From the NCBI RefSeq assembly GCF_000717715.1, contig NZ_JOAI01000078.1:1-27625 (forward strand): a DNA stretch of 27,625 nucleotides, in the 5' to 3' direction. Source of the DNA: Streptomyces sp. NRRL B-24484 (lineage in GTDB: Bacteria; Actinomycetota; Actinomycetes; Streptomycetales; Streptomycetaceae). The translations under genes and the position numbers were made by a program. Positions 1-6,611 of this stretch are shown here, in pieces. The notes below the pieces were generated by a model, which worked only from the letters and a program-made list of their open reading frames with translations, was not told where the DNA came from and ran no database searches. Position 1 is the first letter of the stretch, and every line of letters begins with the position of its first letter.

Positions 1-88
1 GGCACGCTGTTGAGTTCTCAAGGAACGGACACTTCCTTCGGACCGCCTTCCAGCGGACCCTCCGGGCGTTTCGCTCTTTCGTGTTCCC
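1..88 (-). other. 5' leader of an rRNA operon (16S gene lies outside the window)
   Basis: Read on the minus strand, the first 88 bases contain the block CACGAAAGAGCGAAACGCC, then GAAGGAAGTGTCCGTTCC, then TTGAGAACTCAACAGCG. I recognise this order from the precursor leader immediately upstream of 16S rRNA in Streptomyces, where it carries antitermination and processing signals. The window ends before the mature 16S sequence, so only the leader is present. The operon would be transcribed leftwards, in the same direction as the DUF3710 gene but separated from it by a strong terminator. Recognition is from memory, not alignment. A 16S-23S spacer is less likely because a promoter-like sequence and a protein gene lie directly upstream. 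Confidence 0.75.
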
Positions 89-118
89 AGCTTATCAGAG
101 GATTTCCGGCCCGTTTCA
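89..118 (-). promoter_or_regulatory. Candidate rrn promoter
   Basis: On the minus strand TGAAAC (113-118) is followed after 18 bases by TAAGCT (89-94), inside the string CCTCTGATAAGCTGGGAACA. The TGATAAG-type -10 just before the ACACGAAAG leader block is the arrangement I remember for Streptomyces rRNA promoters. The -35 match is weak. Additional rrn promoters could lie between here and the terminator at 205-239. Confidence 0.55.
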
Positions 119-204
119 CCGGGCGTTTTTCCTTCGACTCGCTTTTCGTCGCCCCTCTCGGCGCGACTCCGGAACTGTACGGGGCCCGGGGGCCCACAAG
201 CAAA

Positions 205-239
205 TCGCCTCCGCCCGGTGTCGGACCGGGCGGAGGCGA
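205..239 (-). terminator. Intrinsic terminator after the DUF3710 gene
   Basis: A perfect 15-bp inverted repeat (205-219 with 225-239) has a 5-base loop and is followed on the minus strand by TTTG. It starts 11 bases beyond the DUF3710 stop codon and insulates that operon from the rrn promoter downstream. Confidence 0.85.
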
Positions 240-249
240 AGGGCTCGGC

Positions 250-1044
250 TCAGCGGACCTCGGTGATCTCCGGGCCGCGGGCGAACGGGTCCAGCGAGGC
301 GCTGTAGCGCTGGTCGCCACCCTCGGTGGGGGCGCCGTCGGCCACCATCTGGGCGTCCTCGGGGAGCTTCAGCACGATCGGGTCGCGCGGCGCCATCGGC
401 GCCTCGCCCCGGACCACGACGGTCTGGCGGAAGACCTCTTCCAGGATGCCGGCCATCTCGGGCTGCACGGCGGCCTGCCCGGAGATCACACCGCGCAGGA
501 ACCAGCGCGGGCCGTCGCAGCCGACGAACCGCACCAGCTGGGCGCCGTGGGCGCCGTCGGGCAGCTGGACGGGGACCTGGGCGCGCAGGTGCCACCCGAG
601 CGTGCCCTCCTCCTCGTCGATCAGACCGCCCTGCTGGGTGATGCCGTTGGCGATCTCCTCGCGGACCTCGCCCCAGATGCCCTCCGACTTGGGGGCGGCG
701 AAGGCCTGCAGCTGGATCGCGCTGTTGCCGAGGACGAGGGTCGCGGCGACGATCGCGTCACCGGCGACCTCGACCCGCAGCTCCATGCCCTCGACCCCGG
801 GGACCAGCAGACCCCCGAGGTCCACCCGCCCCTCCTCGGGATTCTCGAGCTCGGAGACGTCCCACGGCCCGTCCGGGCGCGGGGCCGGCGGCAGGCCGAC
901 CCGGTCGGCCGGGTCCAGCTCGGTGTCGTTCTCGCTCTCGGCGGAACCTTCGACGTCATCGGCCGTCTCGTCGGCGCTGGTGGCGTCCTCGGCGAGCTGC
1001 TCGACAGCGTCCTCGCTCTTGTGGCGACGACGGAACACGGTCAC
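250..1044 (-). CDS. DUF3710 family protein
   Basis: This 264-residue protein matches the actinobacterial DUF3710 family, whose biochemical role is not established. It has a short basic N-terminus (FRRRHK), an acidic low-complexity linker (about residues 10-50) and then the conserved globular domain (about 55-250) with the motifs PDGPWDVSEL, QLQAFAAPKSEGIW and GPRWFLRGV. No signal peptide or membrane segment is visible, so it should be cytosolic. The GTG start at 1044 is preceded by GGGAAGGA at good spacing. It lies 74 bp downstream of dut on the same strand and probably belongs to the thioesterase-dut-DUF3710 transcript, ending at the hairpin at 205-239. DUF3710 next to dut is a recurring arrangement in actinobacteria, including mycobacteria as I recall, which hints at a conserved but unknown link. 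Family call is firm, function unknown. Confidence 0.9.
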   Translation of the reverse strand: MTVFRRRHKSEDAVEQLAEDATSADETADDVEGSAESENDTELDPADRVGLPPAPRPDGPWDVSELENPEEGRVDLGGLLVPGVEGMELRVEVAGDAIVAATLVLGNSAIQLQAFAAPKSEGIWGEVREEIANGITQQGGLIDEEEGTLGWHLRAQVPVQLPDGAHGAQLVRFVGCDGPRWFLRGVISGQAAVQPEMAGILEEVFRQTVVVRGEAPMAPRDPIVLKLPEDAQMVADGAPTEGGDQRYSASLDPFARGPEITEVR

Positions 1045-1118
1045 TGTCCTTCCCGGTCCAGGACCGAATCCAAGACCGAAGCGAATACCTGCTCGGCTAC
1101 TGCGAGACCGCGGGCATG

Positions 1119-1586
1119 CTAGACCGCGGCGTGGCCGCCGGTCGACCCGAACCCGCCTTCGGCTCGCGCCGACCCGGGCAGCTCGGCCACCTCGTGGAAA
1201 CGAGCCCGCTCCACCTGCTGGATGACCAGCTGGGCGATGCGGTCCCCTCGACGGAAGCTGACGGCCTCGCGCGGGTCCAGGTTGACGACGATCACCTTGA
1301 TCTCACCACGGTACCCGGCATCGACCGTCCCCGGGGCGTTCACAAGGGCAACTCCGCAACGAGCTGCGAGGCCCGAACGCGGGTGCACGAACGCCGCGTA
1401 GCCGTCCGGCAGCGCGATGGCGACACCGGTGGGCAGGACGGCCCGCTCGCCGGGGGCGAGTTCGGCGTCGATGGTGGTGCGCAGGTCGGCTCCGGCGTCG
1501 CCGGGGTGCTCGTAGCCGGGCATCGGGAGATCGGCGTCGATCCGCCGGATCAGGACGTCCACCGGCGGACGGGCAGTGCTGGTCAC
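1119..1586 (-). CDS. dut: dUTP diphosphatase (dUTPase)
   Basis: Hydrolyses dUTP to dUMP and pyrophosphate, keeping uracil out of DNA and supplying dUMP for thymidylate synthesis. All five motifs of the homotrimeric family are present in the 155 residues: GDAGADL (29-35), PRSGLA (69-74), GTVDAGYRGEIKV (86-98, catalytic Asp89 and Tyr92), RGDRIAQLVI (113-122) and the glycine-rich tail EGGFGSTG (143-150). Length is normal. A longer in-frame reading exists, but it would run deep into the upstream gene; the GTG at 1586 overlaps the upstream thioesterase stop by 4 bp (GTGA), a classical sign of translational coupling, and places motif 1 at the usual position. Functionally it pairs with the thymidine kinase encoded at 15429-16076. 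Confidence 0.95.
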   Translation of the reverse strand: MTSTARPPVDVLIRRIDADLPMPGYEHPGDAGADLRTTIDAELAPGERAVLPTGVAIALPDGYAAFVHPRSGLAARCGVALVNAPGTVDAGYRGEIKVIVVNLDPREAVSFRRGDRIAQLVIQQVERARFHEVAELPGSARAEGGFGSTGGHAAV

Positions 1587-2224
1587 GGGTTCACCTCGAA
1601 GGCTCTGGCGCGCTTGAACAGGTCCGGGTCGTCCAAGGCCTTCTTGATGTCCTCGGGACGACCGTGCGTGGTGAAGTGTTCCAGCTTCACCTGGACGAAG
1701 AGTGCCTGTGCCCGGATGGCGACCGGCCCGTCGGGGCCCCCGATGCGTCCCTCGGCCGCGCTGTAGACCTTGCGGCCGTGCACGCCCGTCACCCACGCGT
1801 GGATGTGCAGCTCGGTGTCGACCGGCACCGGGCGGACGAAGTCAGTCTCCAGCCGGCCGGTCACCGCGGGGGCGTGCAGCAGCCAGTTGAGGGTGCCGAG
1901 CGTCTCGTCCATCGCGGTGGTGAGCAGGCCGCCGTGGGCGAGGCCGGGGCCGCCCTGGTGGACCGGGCGGACGGTGAACCTGGCGTCCACGGTGAGGCCC
2001 TCGCCGGCCACCGCGGTCAGCTGCAGGCCGTCGGCCCGCTCGGGGCCGCAGCCGAAGCAGAGGTCGTAGTGGGGTCCGATCGGCGTGCCGGGGGCCGGCG
2101 CGCCGGGCGCACGGGGCGGCAGCACGGCCTCGGCCGGCGGTGTGGTCGGCGTCGGGGCGGCGGGGCCGGGCAGCGGCACGGGGGCGCTCTGCGGCGCGGG
2201 GGCGGGGGCGGTGGAACCGGTCAC
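1583..2224 (-). CDS. PaaI-type hotdog-fold thioesterase
   Basis: Predicted acyl-CoA thioesterase of the PaaI/DUF4442-like hotdog superfamily. After an Ala/Pro-rich low-complexity N-terminus (about 50 residues) comes a CFGCG motif, then the hotdog domain with HGGLLTTAMDETLG, which holds the conserved His-Gly-Gly and the acidic residue of the active site, and the central strand region TGRLETDFVRPVP. The true substrate cannot be read from sequence. The start is uncertain. I prefer GTG at 2224 (213 residues) because TAGCAT ends exactly 7 nt upstream, as expected for a leaderless transcript; a TTG at 2251 would add nine residues. No clear Shine-Dalgarno precedes either. First gene of the operon with dut (4-bp overlap), divergent from DUF3093. 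Confidence 0.8.
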   Translation of the reverse strand: MTGSTAPAPAPQSAPVPLPGPAAPTPTTPPAEAVLPPRAPGAPAPGTPIGPHYDLCFGCGPERADGLQLTAVAGEGLTVDARFTVRPVHQGGPGLAHGGLLTTAMDETLGTLNWLLHAPAVTGRLETDFVRPVPVDTELHIHAWVTGVHGRKVYSAAEGRIGGPDGPVAIRAQALFVQVKLEHFTTHGRPEDIKKALDDPDLFKRARAFEVNP

Positions 2225-2305
2225 GGCCGCGATGCTACCCGCCAGTAGCAAGCGACGGGAGGGGCGTGGGCGGGCCCGGCCGTGCGGGCGCCCACAATAG
2301 GGGGC

Positions 2306-2755
2306 ATGTACGACGAACGCCTCACCGTCCCGCGGTCCTGGTGGCTGCTCCCGCTCGTGACGGGCCTGTCCCTCGGCCTGATCCTGCTGCGCTTCAGCGG
2401 CCTCGGGGCCCTGATCGGCCTGGTGGTCGGCATCGCCGCCGGTGCGGCCGCGCTCAGCTCCTACGGTTCGGCCCGGATCCGGGTGGTCCAGGGCTCGCTG
2501 GTGGCGGGGCAGGCCCGCATCCCGGTGGACGCGCTCGGCGCCGCCGAGGTGCTCAACCCGGCCGAGGCGGTCGCCTGGCGCGGGGTGAAGGCGGACCCGC
2601 GGGCCTTCATGCTGCTCCGCAGCTACGTGCCGACCGCGCTGCGGGTGGAGGTCACCGACCCGTCCGACCCGACGCCGTACCTGTACCTGTCCACGCGGTC
2701 GCCGCAGAAACTGGCCGACGCGCTGCAGGGCGCCCGCCGGGCCGCCCAGCGCTGA
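2306..2755 (+). CDS. DUF3093 membrane protein
   Basis: A 149-residue protein of the actinobacterial DUF3093 family, function unknown. After MYDERLTVPRSWW come two hydrophobic helices (about residues 15-32 and 36-55, rich in Leu, Gly and Ala with almost no loop between them), forming a membrane hairpin, then a soluble domain with the conserved pattern RGVKADPRAFMLLRSYVPTALRVEV and a C-terminal TPYLYLSTRSPQKLADAL segment. The ATG at 2306 was chosen over an in-frame upstream ATG at 2282 because family members begin MY.ERL. CACAAT (2293-2298) lies 7 nt before the ATG, with an AGGGGG tract between, so either leaderless or SD-led initiation is possible. It is divergent from the dut operon; the DUF3093-dut pairing is a long-conserved neighbourhood in actinobacteria. 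Confidence 0.88.
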   Translation: MYDERLTVPRSWWLLPLVTGLSLGLILLRFSGLGALIGLVVGIAAGAAALSSYGSARIRVVQGSLVAGQARIPVDALGAAEVLNPAEAVAWRGVKADPRAFMLLRSYVPTALRVEVTDPSDPTPYLYLSTRSPQKLADALQGARRAAQR

Positions 2756-2818
2756 GCCGCGGCGGGACGGCGGCCGGGCCCGGGCGGACGTGCCGCCGAC
2801 GGGCCCGGAAACGGAGGA

Positions 2819-2848
2819 GGGACGGCTCCGCGGGTTGCGGACCGTCCC
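2819..2848. terminator. Bidirectional hairpin between DUF3093 and DUF4193 genes
   Basis: GGGACGG and CCGTCCC (2819-2825, 2842-2848) plus inner TCCGC and GCGGA form a 12-bp stem with one bulged C and a 5-base loop. It lies between two convergent genes. There is no U-tract, as is common for actinomycete terminators. Confidence 0.6.
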
Positions 2849-2884
2849 ATTGCTCCTGTGGTCGCAGGCGCCCGGCCTGCGGGT

Positions 2885-2906
2885 GCGGCCCCCGTACGGG
2901 GCCCGC
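2885..2906. terminator. Second strong hairpin in the same convergent intergenic region
   Basis: GCGG-CCCCG / CGGGG-CCGC type inverted repeat with one mismatch around a central GTAC. Together with the hairpin at 2819-2848 it makes the 243-bp gap (2756-2998) highly structured. The rest of the gap shows no coding signal. A small structured RNA cannot be excluded, but I do not recognise one. Confidence 0.4.
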
Positions 2907-2998
2907 GTCTGCTGCCTCCGGCCTTGCTGCCCAGGGCCGGCGGGGTGGCCTGCCGGGCCGACGGTGAGGCGTCGGGCCCGGGCCAGTCCGCACCGTGC

Positions 2999-3298
2999 TC
3001 AGGCGCCGCAGTCCCGGCAGATCGGCTGACCGTTCTTCTCGCTGTAGAGCTGGCTGCGGTGGTGCACCAGGAAGCAGCTCATGCAGGTGAACTCGTCGGC
3101 CTGGCGCGGCAGCACCCGGACCGACAGCTCCTCGTTCGAGAGGTCGGCGCCGGGGAGCTCCAGACCCTCCGCCGCGTCGAACTCGTCGATGTCGACCGAA
3201 CCGGTCGTCTTCTCGTTCCGCCGCGCCTTCAGTTCCTCGATGCTGTCCTCGTTGAGGTCGTCATCGGTCTTGCGTGGGGTGTCGTAGTCCGTAGCCAT
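2999..3298 (-). CDS. DUF4193 zinc-ribbon-like protein
   Basis: A 99-residue acidic protein of the actinobacterial DUF4193 family (dUTPase-neighbourhood protein, function unknown). The N-terminal half is charged and probably flexible (TPRKTDDDLNEDSIEELKARR); the C-terminus holds two CxxC pairs (Cys72/Cys75 and Cys94/Cys97) separated by 18 residues, a layout expected for a small zinc ribbon. Such ribbons in actinobacteria often bind RNA polymerase or nucleic acids, but that is inference. The ATG at 3298 is preceded by AAAGGGGGAG, a strong Shine-Dalgarno; the upstream in-frame ATG at 3352 lacks one. A 7-bp stem (3356-3362 with 3371-3377) lies in its 5' region. The neighbouring order dut-DUF3093-DUF4193 with suhB nearby is also that of mycobacteria, as I remember it. 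Confidence 0.88.
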   Translation of the reverse strand: MATDYDTPRKTDDDLNEDSIEELKARRNEKTTGSVDIDEFDAAEGLELPGADLSNEELSVRVLPRQADEFTCMSCFLVHHRSQLYSEKNGQPICRDCGA

Positions 3299-3789
3299 GT
3301 TTTCGCTCTCCCCCTTTGGGTGTGTGCGGTATCTCCAGCGCACGTAACGCATGGGGGGTCGGTCTTGTGCCCGACCCGAGGCGGAGATTTTGCCTTACTT
3401 CAAGCCCCGTTACTCAATCGACACCCAGTTTCGGACCCGTTGGGGTGACCGAACGGGGTTCGAACACTCCACCGGGTGCTCGGCCCGCCCGGGCCGGCAC
3501 CACCCCGGCGCGACTACCTTGGGTAGCAGCGACCCCGCCGCTCCTTCACCAATTGACCCTGGCCACAGCACATTTGGCGACAGATCGACATTTGCCGGCG
3601 GGCCGGCGGCAGTCACCCTGCGCCACGGCGCCCGACTGCGGGACGAGCGCCGTGCGGCGCCGCGGGGATGCATCGAATGGCCCGATGTGAACTTGGTCAC
3701 ATCTCACACCTTTCCGGAGGATCCCGGACATTCCAGGTGCAGCCCGACCACCCCGCGGACGCCCGCGCCGGGGCGCCGGGACGGCCGGA
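3299..3789. other. Gene-free 491-bp region between DUF4193 and desaturase genes
   Basis: No reading frame here has actinomycete codon bias or a convincing ribosome site, and the stretch is visibly less GC-rich than its flanks. It should contain the DUF4193 promoter; TTGAGT-N19-CAAAAT on the minus strand at about 3388-3418 is a weak candidate. It also holds a 7-bp direct repeat ACATTTG with an 18-bp period (3570-3576, 3588-3594), a small hairpin CTACC-TTG-GGTAG near 3516-3528, and the palindrome at 3684-3703 listed separately. The desaturase terminator is probably near 3710-3780, but no outstanding hairpin is seen. Confidence 0.5.
3684..3703. promoter_or_regulatory. Crp- or Rex-like palindromic operator
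   Basis: GATGTGA-N6-TCACATC is a perfect 7-bp-arm inverted repeat. The core TGTGA-N6-TCACA equals the classical CRP consensus, and GTG-N6-GNCAC is the form I recall for Streptomyces Crp. It also differs by one base from the Rex operator TGTGAA-N4-TTCACA. It lies 385 bp upstream of the DUF4193 start and 87 bp beyond the desaturase stop, so the regulated promoter is not obvious. Confidence 0.55.
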
Positions 3790-4776
3790 TCAGGCCTTCG
3801 CGGCGGCCGCGGCGGCGCGGCGGGCGAGCAGCGCGGCCTGCCGCTCGTCGAACTTGGTGGCCTGGGCGTCCAGGCCGTCCAGGAAGGCGCCGAGCTGCTC
3901 CTGGGCCTGCTGGCCGGACCCGCCCAGCCCGGTGGTCTCCAGGACCTTCAGGTGGCGCAGCACGGGCTGCAGCACGTCGTCGTGGTGGATGCGCAGGTTG
4001 TAGACACCGCCGATGGCGATCTGGGCGGCGGAGCGCTCGAAGCCGGGCATGCCGTGGCCGGGCATCCGGAAGTTGGTGACGACCTCGGTGATGGCGCTCA
4101 TCGCCTCGTCCGGGGCGATCTCCAGGGCCGCCTTCAGCAGGTTCCGGTAGAAGACCATGTGCAGGTTCTCGTCGTTGGCGATCTTCGCCAGCAGCTGGTC
4201 GCACAGCGGGTCGCCGGAGTGGTGTCCGGTGTTGCGGTGCGCGATGCGGGTCGCGAGCTCCTGGAAGGCCACGTAGGCGACCGAGTGCAGCATGCTGTGC
4301 GCGTTGTCGGACTCGAAGCCCTCCGACATGTGCGCCATGCGGGCCCGCTCCAGCTCGACCGGGTCCACGGCGCGGGTCGCCAGCAGGTAGTCGCGGATGG
4401 CTATGCCGTGCCGGCCCTCCTCGGCCGTCCACCGGTGCACCCAGGTGCCCCACGCGCCCTCGCGGCCGAACATGGTCGCGATCTCGTGGTGGTAGCTGGG
4501 GAGGTTGTCCTCGGTGAGCAGGTTGACCACCAGCGAGATCCGCGCCAGCGGGGTCACCTTCGACTGCTCGGGCGCCCACGCCTCGCCGCCGAGCACGCCG
4601 TCGAAGTCCCGTCCCTGGCCCCACGGCACGTACTCGTGGGGCATCCACTCCTTGGCGATCTTGAGGTGCCGGTTCAGCTCGTTCTCGACGACCTCTTCGA
4701 GGGCCAGGATCAGCTTGGCGTCGGTCCAGGCGGTCGACGCGGGGGGTGCGGTGCGCTGGACGGGTGCGATGGTCAC
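3790..4776 (-). CDS. Ferritin-like acyl-ACP desaturase
   Basis: A 328-residue soluble di-iron protein of the plant-type acyl-ACP desaturase family (FA_desaturase_2; DesA1/DesA2 type in actinobacteria), expected to introduce a double bond into acyl-ACP using O2 and reduced ferredoxin. All carboxylate-bridged di-iron ligands can be placed: Glu89, Glu120 and His123 (EGRH), Glu173, Glu203 and His206 (ENLH). No membrane segments. The C-terminus is Ala-rich. I start at GTG 4776, where AGGAG lies 9 bases upstream; a longer frame to 4968 would translate the operator DNA and is rejected. It stands alone between terminators and is preceded by two tandem palindromes (4915-4945), suggesting dedicated transcriptional control. 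Its substrate chain length and double-bond position cannot be read from the sequence. Confidence 0.9.
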   Translation of the reverse strand: MTIAPVQRTAPPASTAWTDAKLILALEEVVENELNRHLKIAKEWMPHEYVPWGQGRDFDGVLGGEAWAPEQSKVTPLARISLVVNLLTEDNLPSYHHEIATMFGREGAWGTWVHRWTAEEGRHGIAIRDYLLATRAVDPVELERARMAHMSEGFESDNAHSMLHSVAYVAFQELATRIAHRNTGHHSGDPLCDQLLAKIANDENLHMVFYRNLLKAALEIAPDEAMSAITEVVTNFRMPGHGMPGFERSAAQIAIGGVYNLRIHHDDVLQPVLRHLKVLETTGLGGSGQQAQEQLGAFLDGLDAQATKFDERQAALLARRAAAAAAKA

Positions 4777-4914
4777 GGCTGGTGCTCCTGTGTGCGGCGT
4801 CCGGCGCGTCGGGCGGGATGGGCCGACGGCGGCGGCACGGACGGTGACGGAACGGGGACGGGGGCGGGGTGGCACGAGCGCGGAGGCGGACGCGGAGGCC
4901 GTCCGGGTCGACCC

Positions 4915-4945
4915 ACCTACGGCTGCGTAGGTTACGACACCGTAA
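4915..4945. promoter_or_regulatory. Tandem palindromic operator TACG-N4-CGTA (two copies)
   Basis: Two palindromes of the same design lie side by side: ACCTACG-gctg-CGTAGGT (4915-4932) and TTACG-acac-CGTAA (4932-4945), with centres 15 bp apart. Both share the core TACG-N4-CGTA. They lie 139-169 bp upstream of the desaturase GTG. The form suits a dimeric TetR-type repressor binding cooperatively; no regulator gene is adjacent. Confidence 0.65.
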
Positions 4946-5060
4946 GTTGTTTCGGCGGCAAAAGACAAGCCGCCCCCTGCCAGCGCTTATGTCGTCTTGA
5001 CACGGCTGGCGGGGGCGGCGGGGGGGGGGCGGTCGGTGATCGGTCGCCCACGGAGCGGCG

Positions 5061-5103
5061 CGACGGCGTGCGGCGGGGTGGCCCCAACGGCCGCCGCCGC
5101 CGT
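5061..5103 (-). terminator. Terminator hairpin downstream of cutS
   Basis: GACGGCG (5061-5067) pairs with CGCCGTC near 5103, and CGGCGG pairs with CCGCCG inside, giving a long GC stem around a 14-base apical region. It lies about 90 bases past the cutS stop. No U-tract. Confidence 0.55.
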
Positions 5104-5191
5104 CCAGGAGTAGTCCGGGACGGCGGCGGGGGGTGGCCGGAAGGGCCCCGAGGAGGCCCTGGAGAGGGGTCCAGCGGGGCGCGGCGGGGTC

Positions 5192-6505
5192 TCAGGGCCC
5201 AGGGATGCGGACCCGGATCGTCAGGCCGCCACCGGGCCGCGGAGTGGCCTCGATGGTCCCCCCGTGCGCGCGGACCACCGAACGGACGATGGACAGGCCG
5301 AGGCCGACGCCCTTGTCGCTGCGGGTGCGGTCCGCGCCCTTCACCCGGCGGAACGGCTCGAAGATGTGCTCCATCTCGTAGCCGGGCACCACCGGACCGG
5401 TGTTGGAGACGACCAGCTCGCCGACGCCGCCCGGGGCGGGGGCGCTGGACATCTCCACCCAGCCGTCGGGGGTGTTGTAGCGCACCGCGTTCTGCAGCAG
5501 GTTGAGCGCGATCCGCTCCAGCAGCACGCCGTTGCCGGAGACCGTCACCGGGTGGAGCTCGGAGCGGAGCTCGACCTCGCGGGTCGCCGCCTCGGGCTTC
5601 AGCTGCTCGATGGCCCGCAGGGCGACCTCGGAGAGCTCGACCGGGCGCCGGTCGGTGATCTCGTTGTCGCTGCGGGCGAGCAGCAGCAGGCCCTCGACGA
5701 GCTGCTCGCTGCGCTCGTTGGTGGCGAGCAGCGTCTTGCCGAGCTGCTGCAGCTCGGTCGAGGCCTCCGGGTCGGCGAGCTGGACCTCCAGCAGCGTCCG
5801 GTTGATCGCCAGCGGGGTGCGCAGCTCGTGCGAGGCGTTGGCGACGAAGCGGCGCTGCGAGTCGAAGGAGCGGTCGAGCCGGTCCAGCATGTCGTCGAAG
5901 GTGTCGGCGAGCTCCTTCAGCTCGTCGTCGGGGCCGTCGAGCTGGATGCGGCGGTGCAGGTCGGAGCTGGCGACCTCGCGGGCGGTGCGGGTCATCCGGC
6001 CGAGCGGGCGCAGCACCCGGCCGGCCATCGCGTAGCCGGCCGCGAAGGCGATCACGGCGAGGCAGATCAGGGCGGTGAGGGCCTTGCGCAGCAGGGTGTT
6101 GAGCGAACGCTCGGCCTCGATGTCCTGGTAGTGGCTCAGCCAGCGGGTGAGTTCCGCCTGGCTGTTGATGACCTCGCCGTCCGGGGTGGTGAGGGAGACG
6201 CCGGGGCCCAGCCGCAGGGTGGGCAGGGTGGCGCTCTGCATGGCCTCGCGGACGAAGTAGTACATGAGCAGCAGCAGGACGACGCCGGCCATCAGGAACA
6301 TCCCGCCGTAGAGCAGGGTGAGCCTGATCCGCACGGTGGGGCGGAGCGACAGCCAGGCGAACAGTCCGTCGCCGGGGTGGTAGTGCGTGGCGGTCCGCTC
6401 CGCGGCGGCCGCGCCGAGCGGGGTGCGGGCCGGGTGCTGCTGGACCGGGCCCGGGCCGCCGGCGGGCGCGCCGGGGGCCCCGCCGGCGGGGGGCGGGGTG
6501 GTCAT
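5192..6505 (-). CDS. cutS: Sensor histidine kinase CutS
   Basis: Membrane sensor kinase of 437 residues, partner of CutR encoded 106 bp upstream. Layout: Pro/Gly/Ala-rich cytosolic tail (1-50), TM1 (about 61-85), short extracellular sensor (86-140), TM2 (141-163), HAMP (164-215), H-box FVANASHELRTPL with phospho-acceptor His226, N-box LLQNAVRYN around Asn339, F-box FEPFRR (383-387) and G-box GVGLGLSIV (399-407). The identity rests on the close match of the adjacent regulator to CutR and on the gene neighbourhood. CutRS of Streptomyces lividans is known to repress actinorhodin production. The ATG at 6505 follows GAGAGGA. The extracellular segment contains no cysteine, which matters because I recall conserved sensor cysteines being proposed for CutS. 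The low-complexity N-terminus is probably species-specific. Confidence 0.88.
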   Translation of the reverse strand: MTTPPPAGGAPGAPAGGPGPVQQHPARTPLGAAAAERTATHYHPGDGLFAWLSLRPTVRIRLTLLYGGMFLMAGVVLLLLMYYFVREAMQSATLPTLRLGPGVSLTTPDGEVINSQAELTRWLSHYQDIEAERSLNTLLRKALTALICLAVIAFAAGYAMAGRVLRPLGRMTRTAREVASSDLHRRIQLDGPDDELKELADTFDDMLDRLDRSFDSQRRFVANASHELRTPLAINRTLLEVQLADPEASTELQQLGKTLLATNERSEQLVEGLLLLARSDNEITDRRPVELSEVALRAIEQLKPEAATREVELRSELHPVTVSGNGVLLERIALNLLQNAVRYNTPDGWVEMSSAPAPGGVGELVVSNTGPVVPGYEMEHIFEPFRRVKGADRTRSDKGVGLGLSIVRSVVRAHGGTIEATPRPGGGLTIRVRIPGP

Positions 6506-6611
6506 GGCCTGTCCTCTCGGGTGCTGCGGTGGGGCGGTGGCCCCGTCGGCGGTGCCGGTGGGGCGGGGGGCGCGGGCGGGCGGCCGGTGCGGCCGGCCCG
6601 CCGGTGCCGGG

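Larger units (their letters stand above)
4777..5191. other. Regulatory and terminator region upstream of the desaturase gene
   Basis: This 415-bp gap carries no credible gene. It contains the 5' region of the desaturase, the tandem operator (4915-4945), an inverted repeat GGCGGC-N9-GCCGCC (4954-4974), a run of nine G residues (5020-5028) and the terminator hairpin of cutS (5061-5103). The desaturase promoter is expected near the operator; TTGTCT-N17-TTACGG on the minus strand is a possible -35/-10 pair overlapping the second palindrome. Confidence 0.5.

Noticed and set aside
109..130. Plus-strand hairpin GCCCG-N6-CGGGC followed by GTTTTT, terminator-like
   Set aside because: No plus-strand gene ends here, and the sequence coincides with the rrn promoter -35 area on the other strand; the stem is only 5 bp.
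1587..1796. 70-residue N-terminal extension of dUTPase
   Set aside because: It overlaps the thioesterase gene in another frame; the GTGA overlap at 1583-1586 and family length support the shorter protein.
3455..3470. tRNA T-arm-like GGTTCGAA
   Set aside because: Flanking bases do not form the 5-bp T stem, and no acceptor or anticodon arm is present.
3410..3700. 96-codon minus-strand frame starting inside the Crp/Rex-like palindrome
   Set aside because: No codon bias and no ribosome site; the ATG arises from the palindrome itself.
5011..5028. Possible G-quadruplex in a G-rich run
   Set aside because: G tracts are present but not spaced as four clear blocks; in this GC background it is not distinctive.
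3952..5505. Long open frames on the plus strand opposite the desaturase and cutS (and similar long frames opposite other genes)
   Set aside because: They are antisense shadows of G/C-biased codons: no ribosome sites, low-complexity His/Arg/Gly/Val-rich products, and no recognisable domains.
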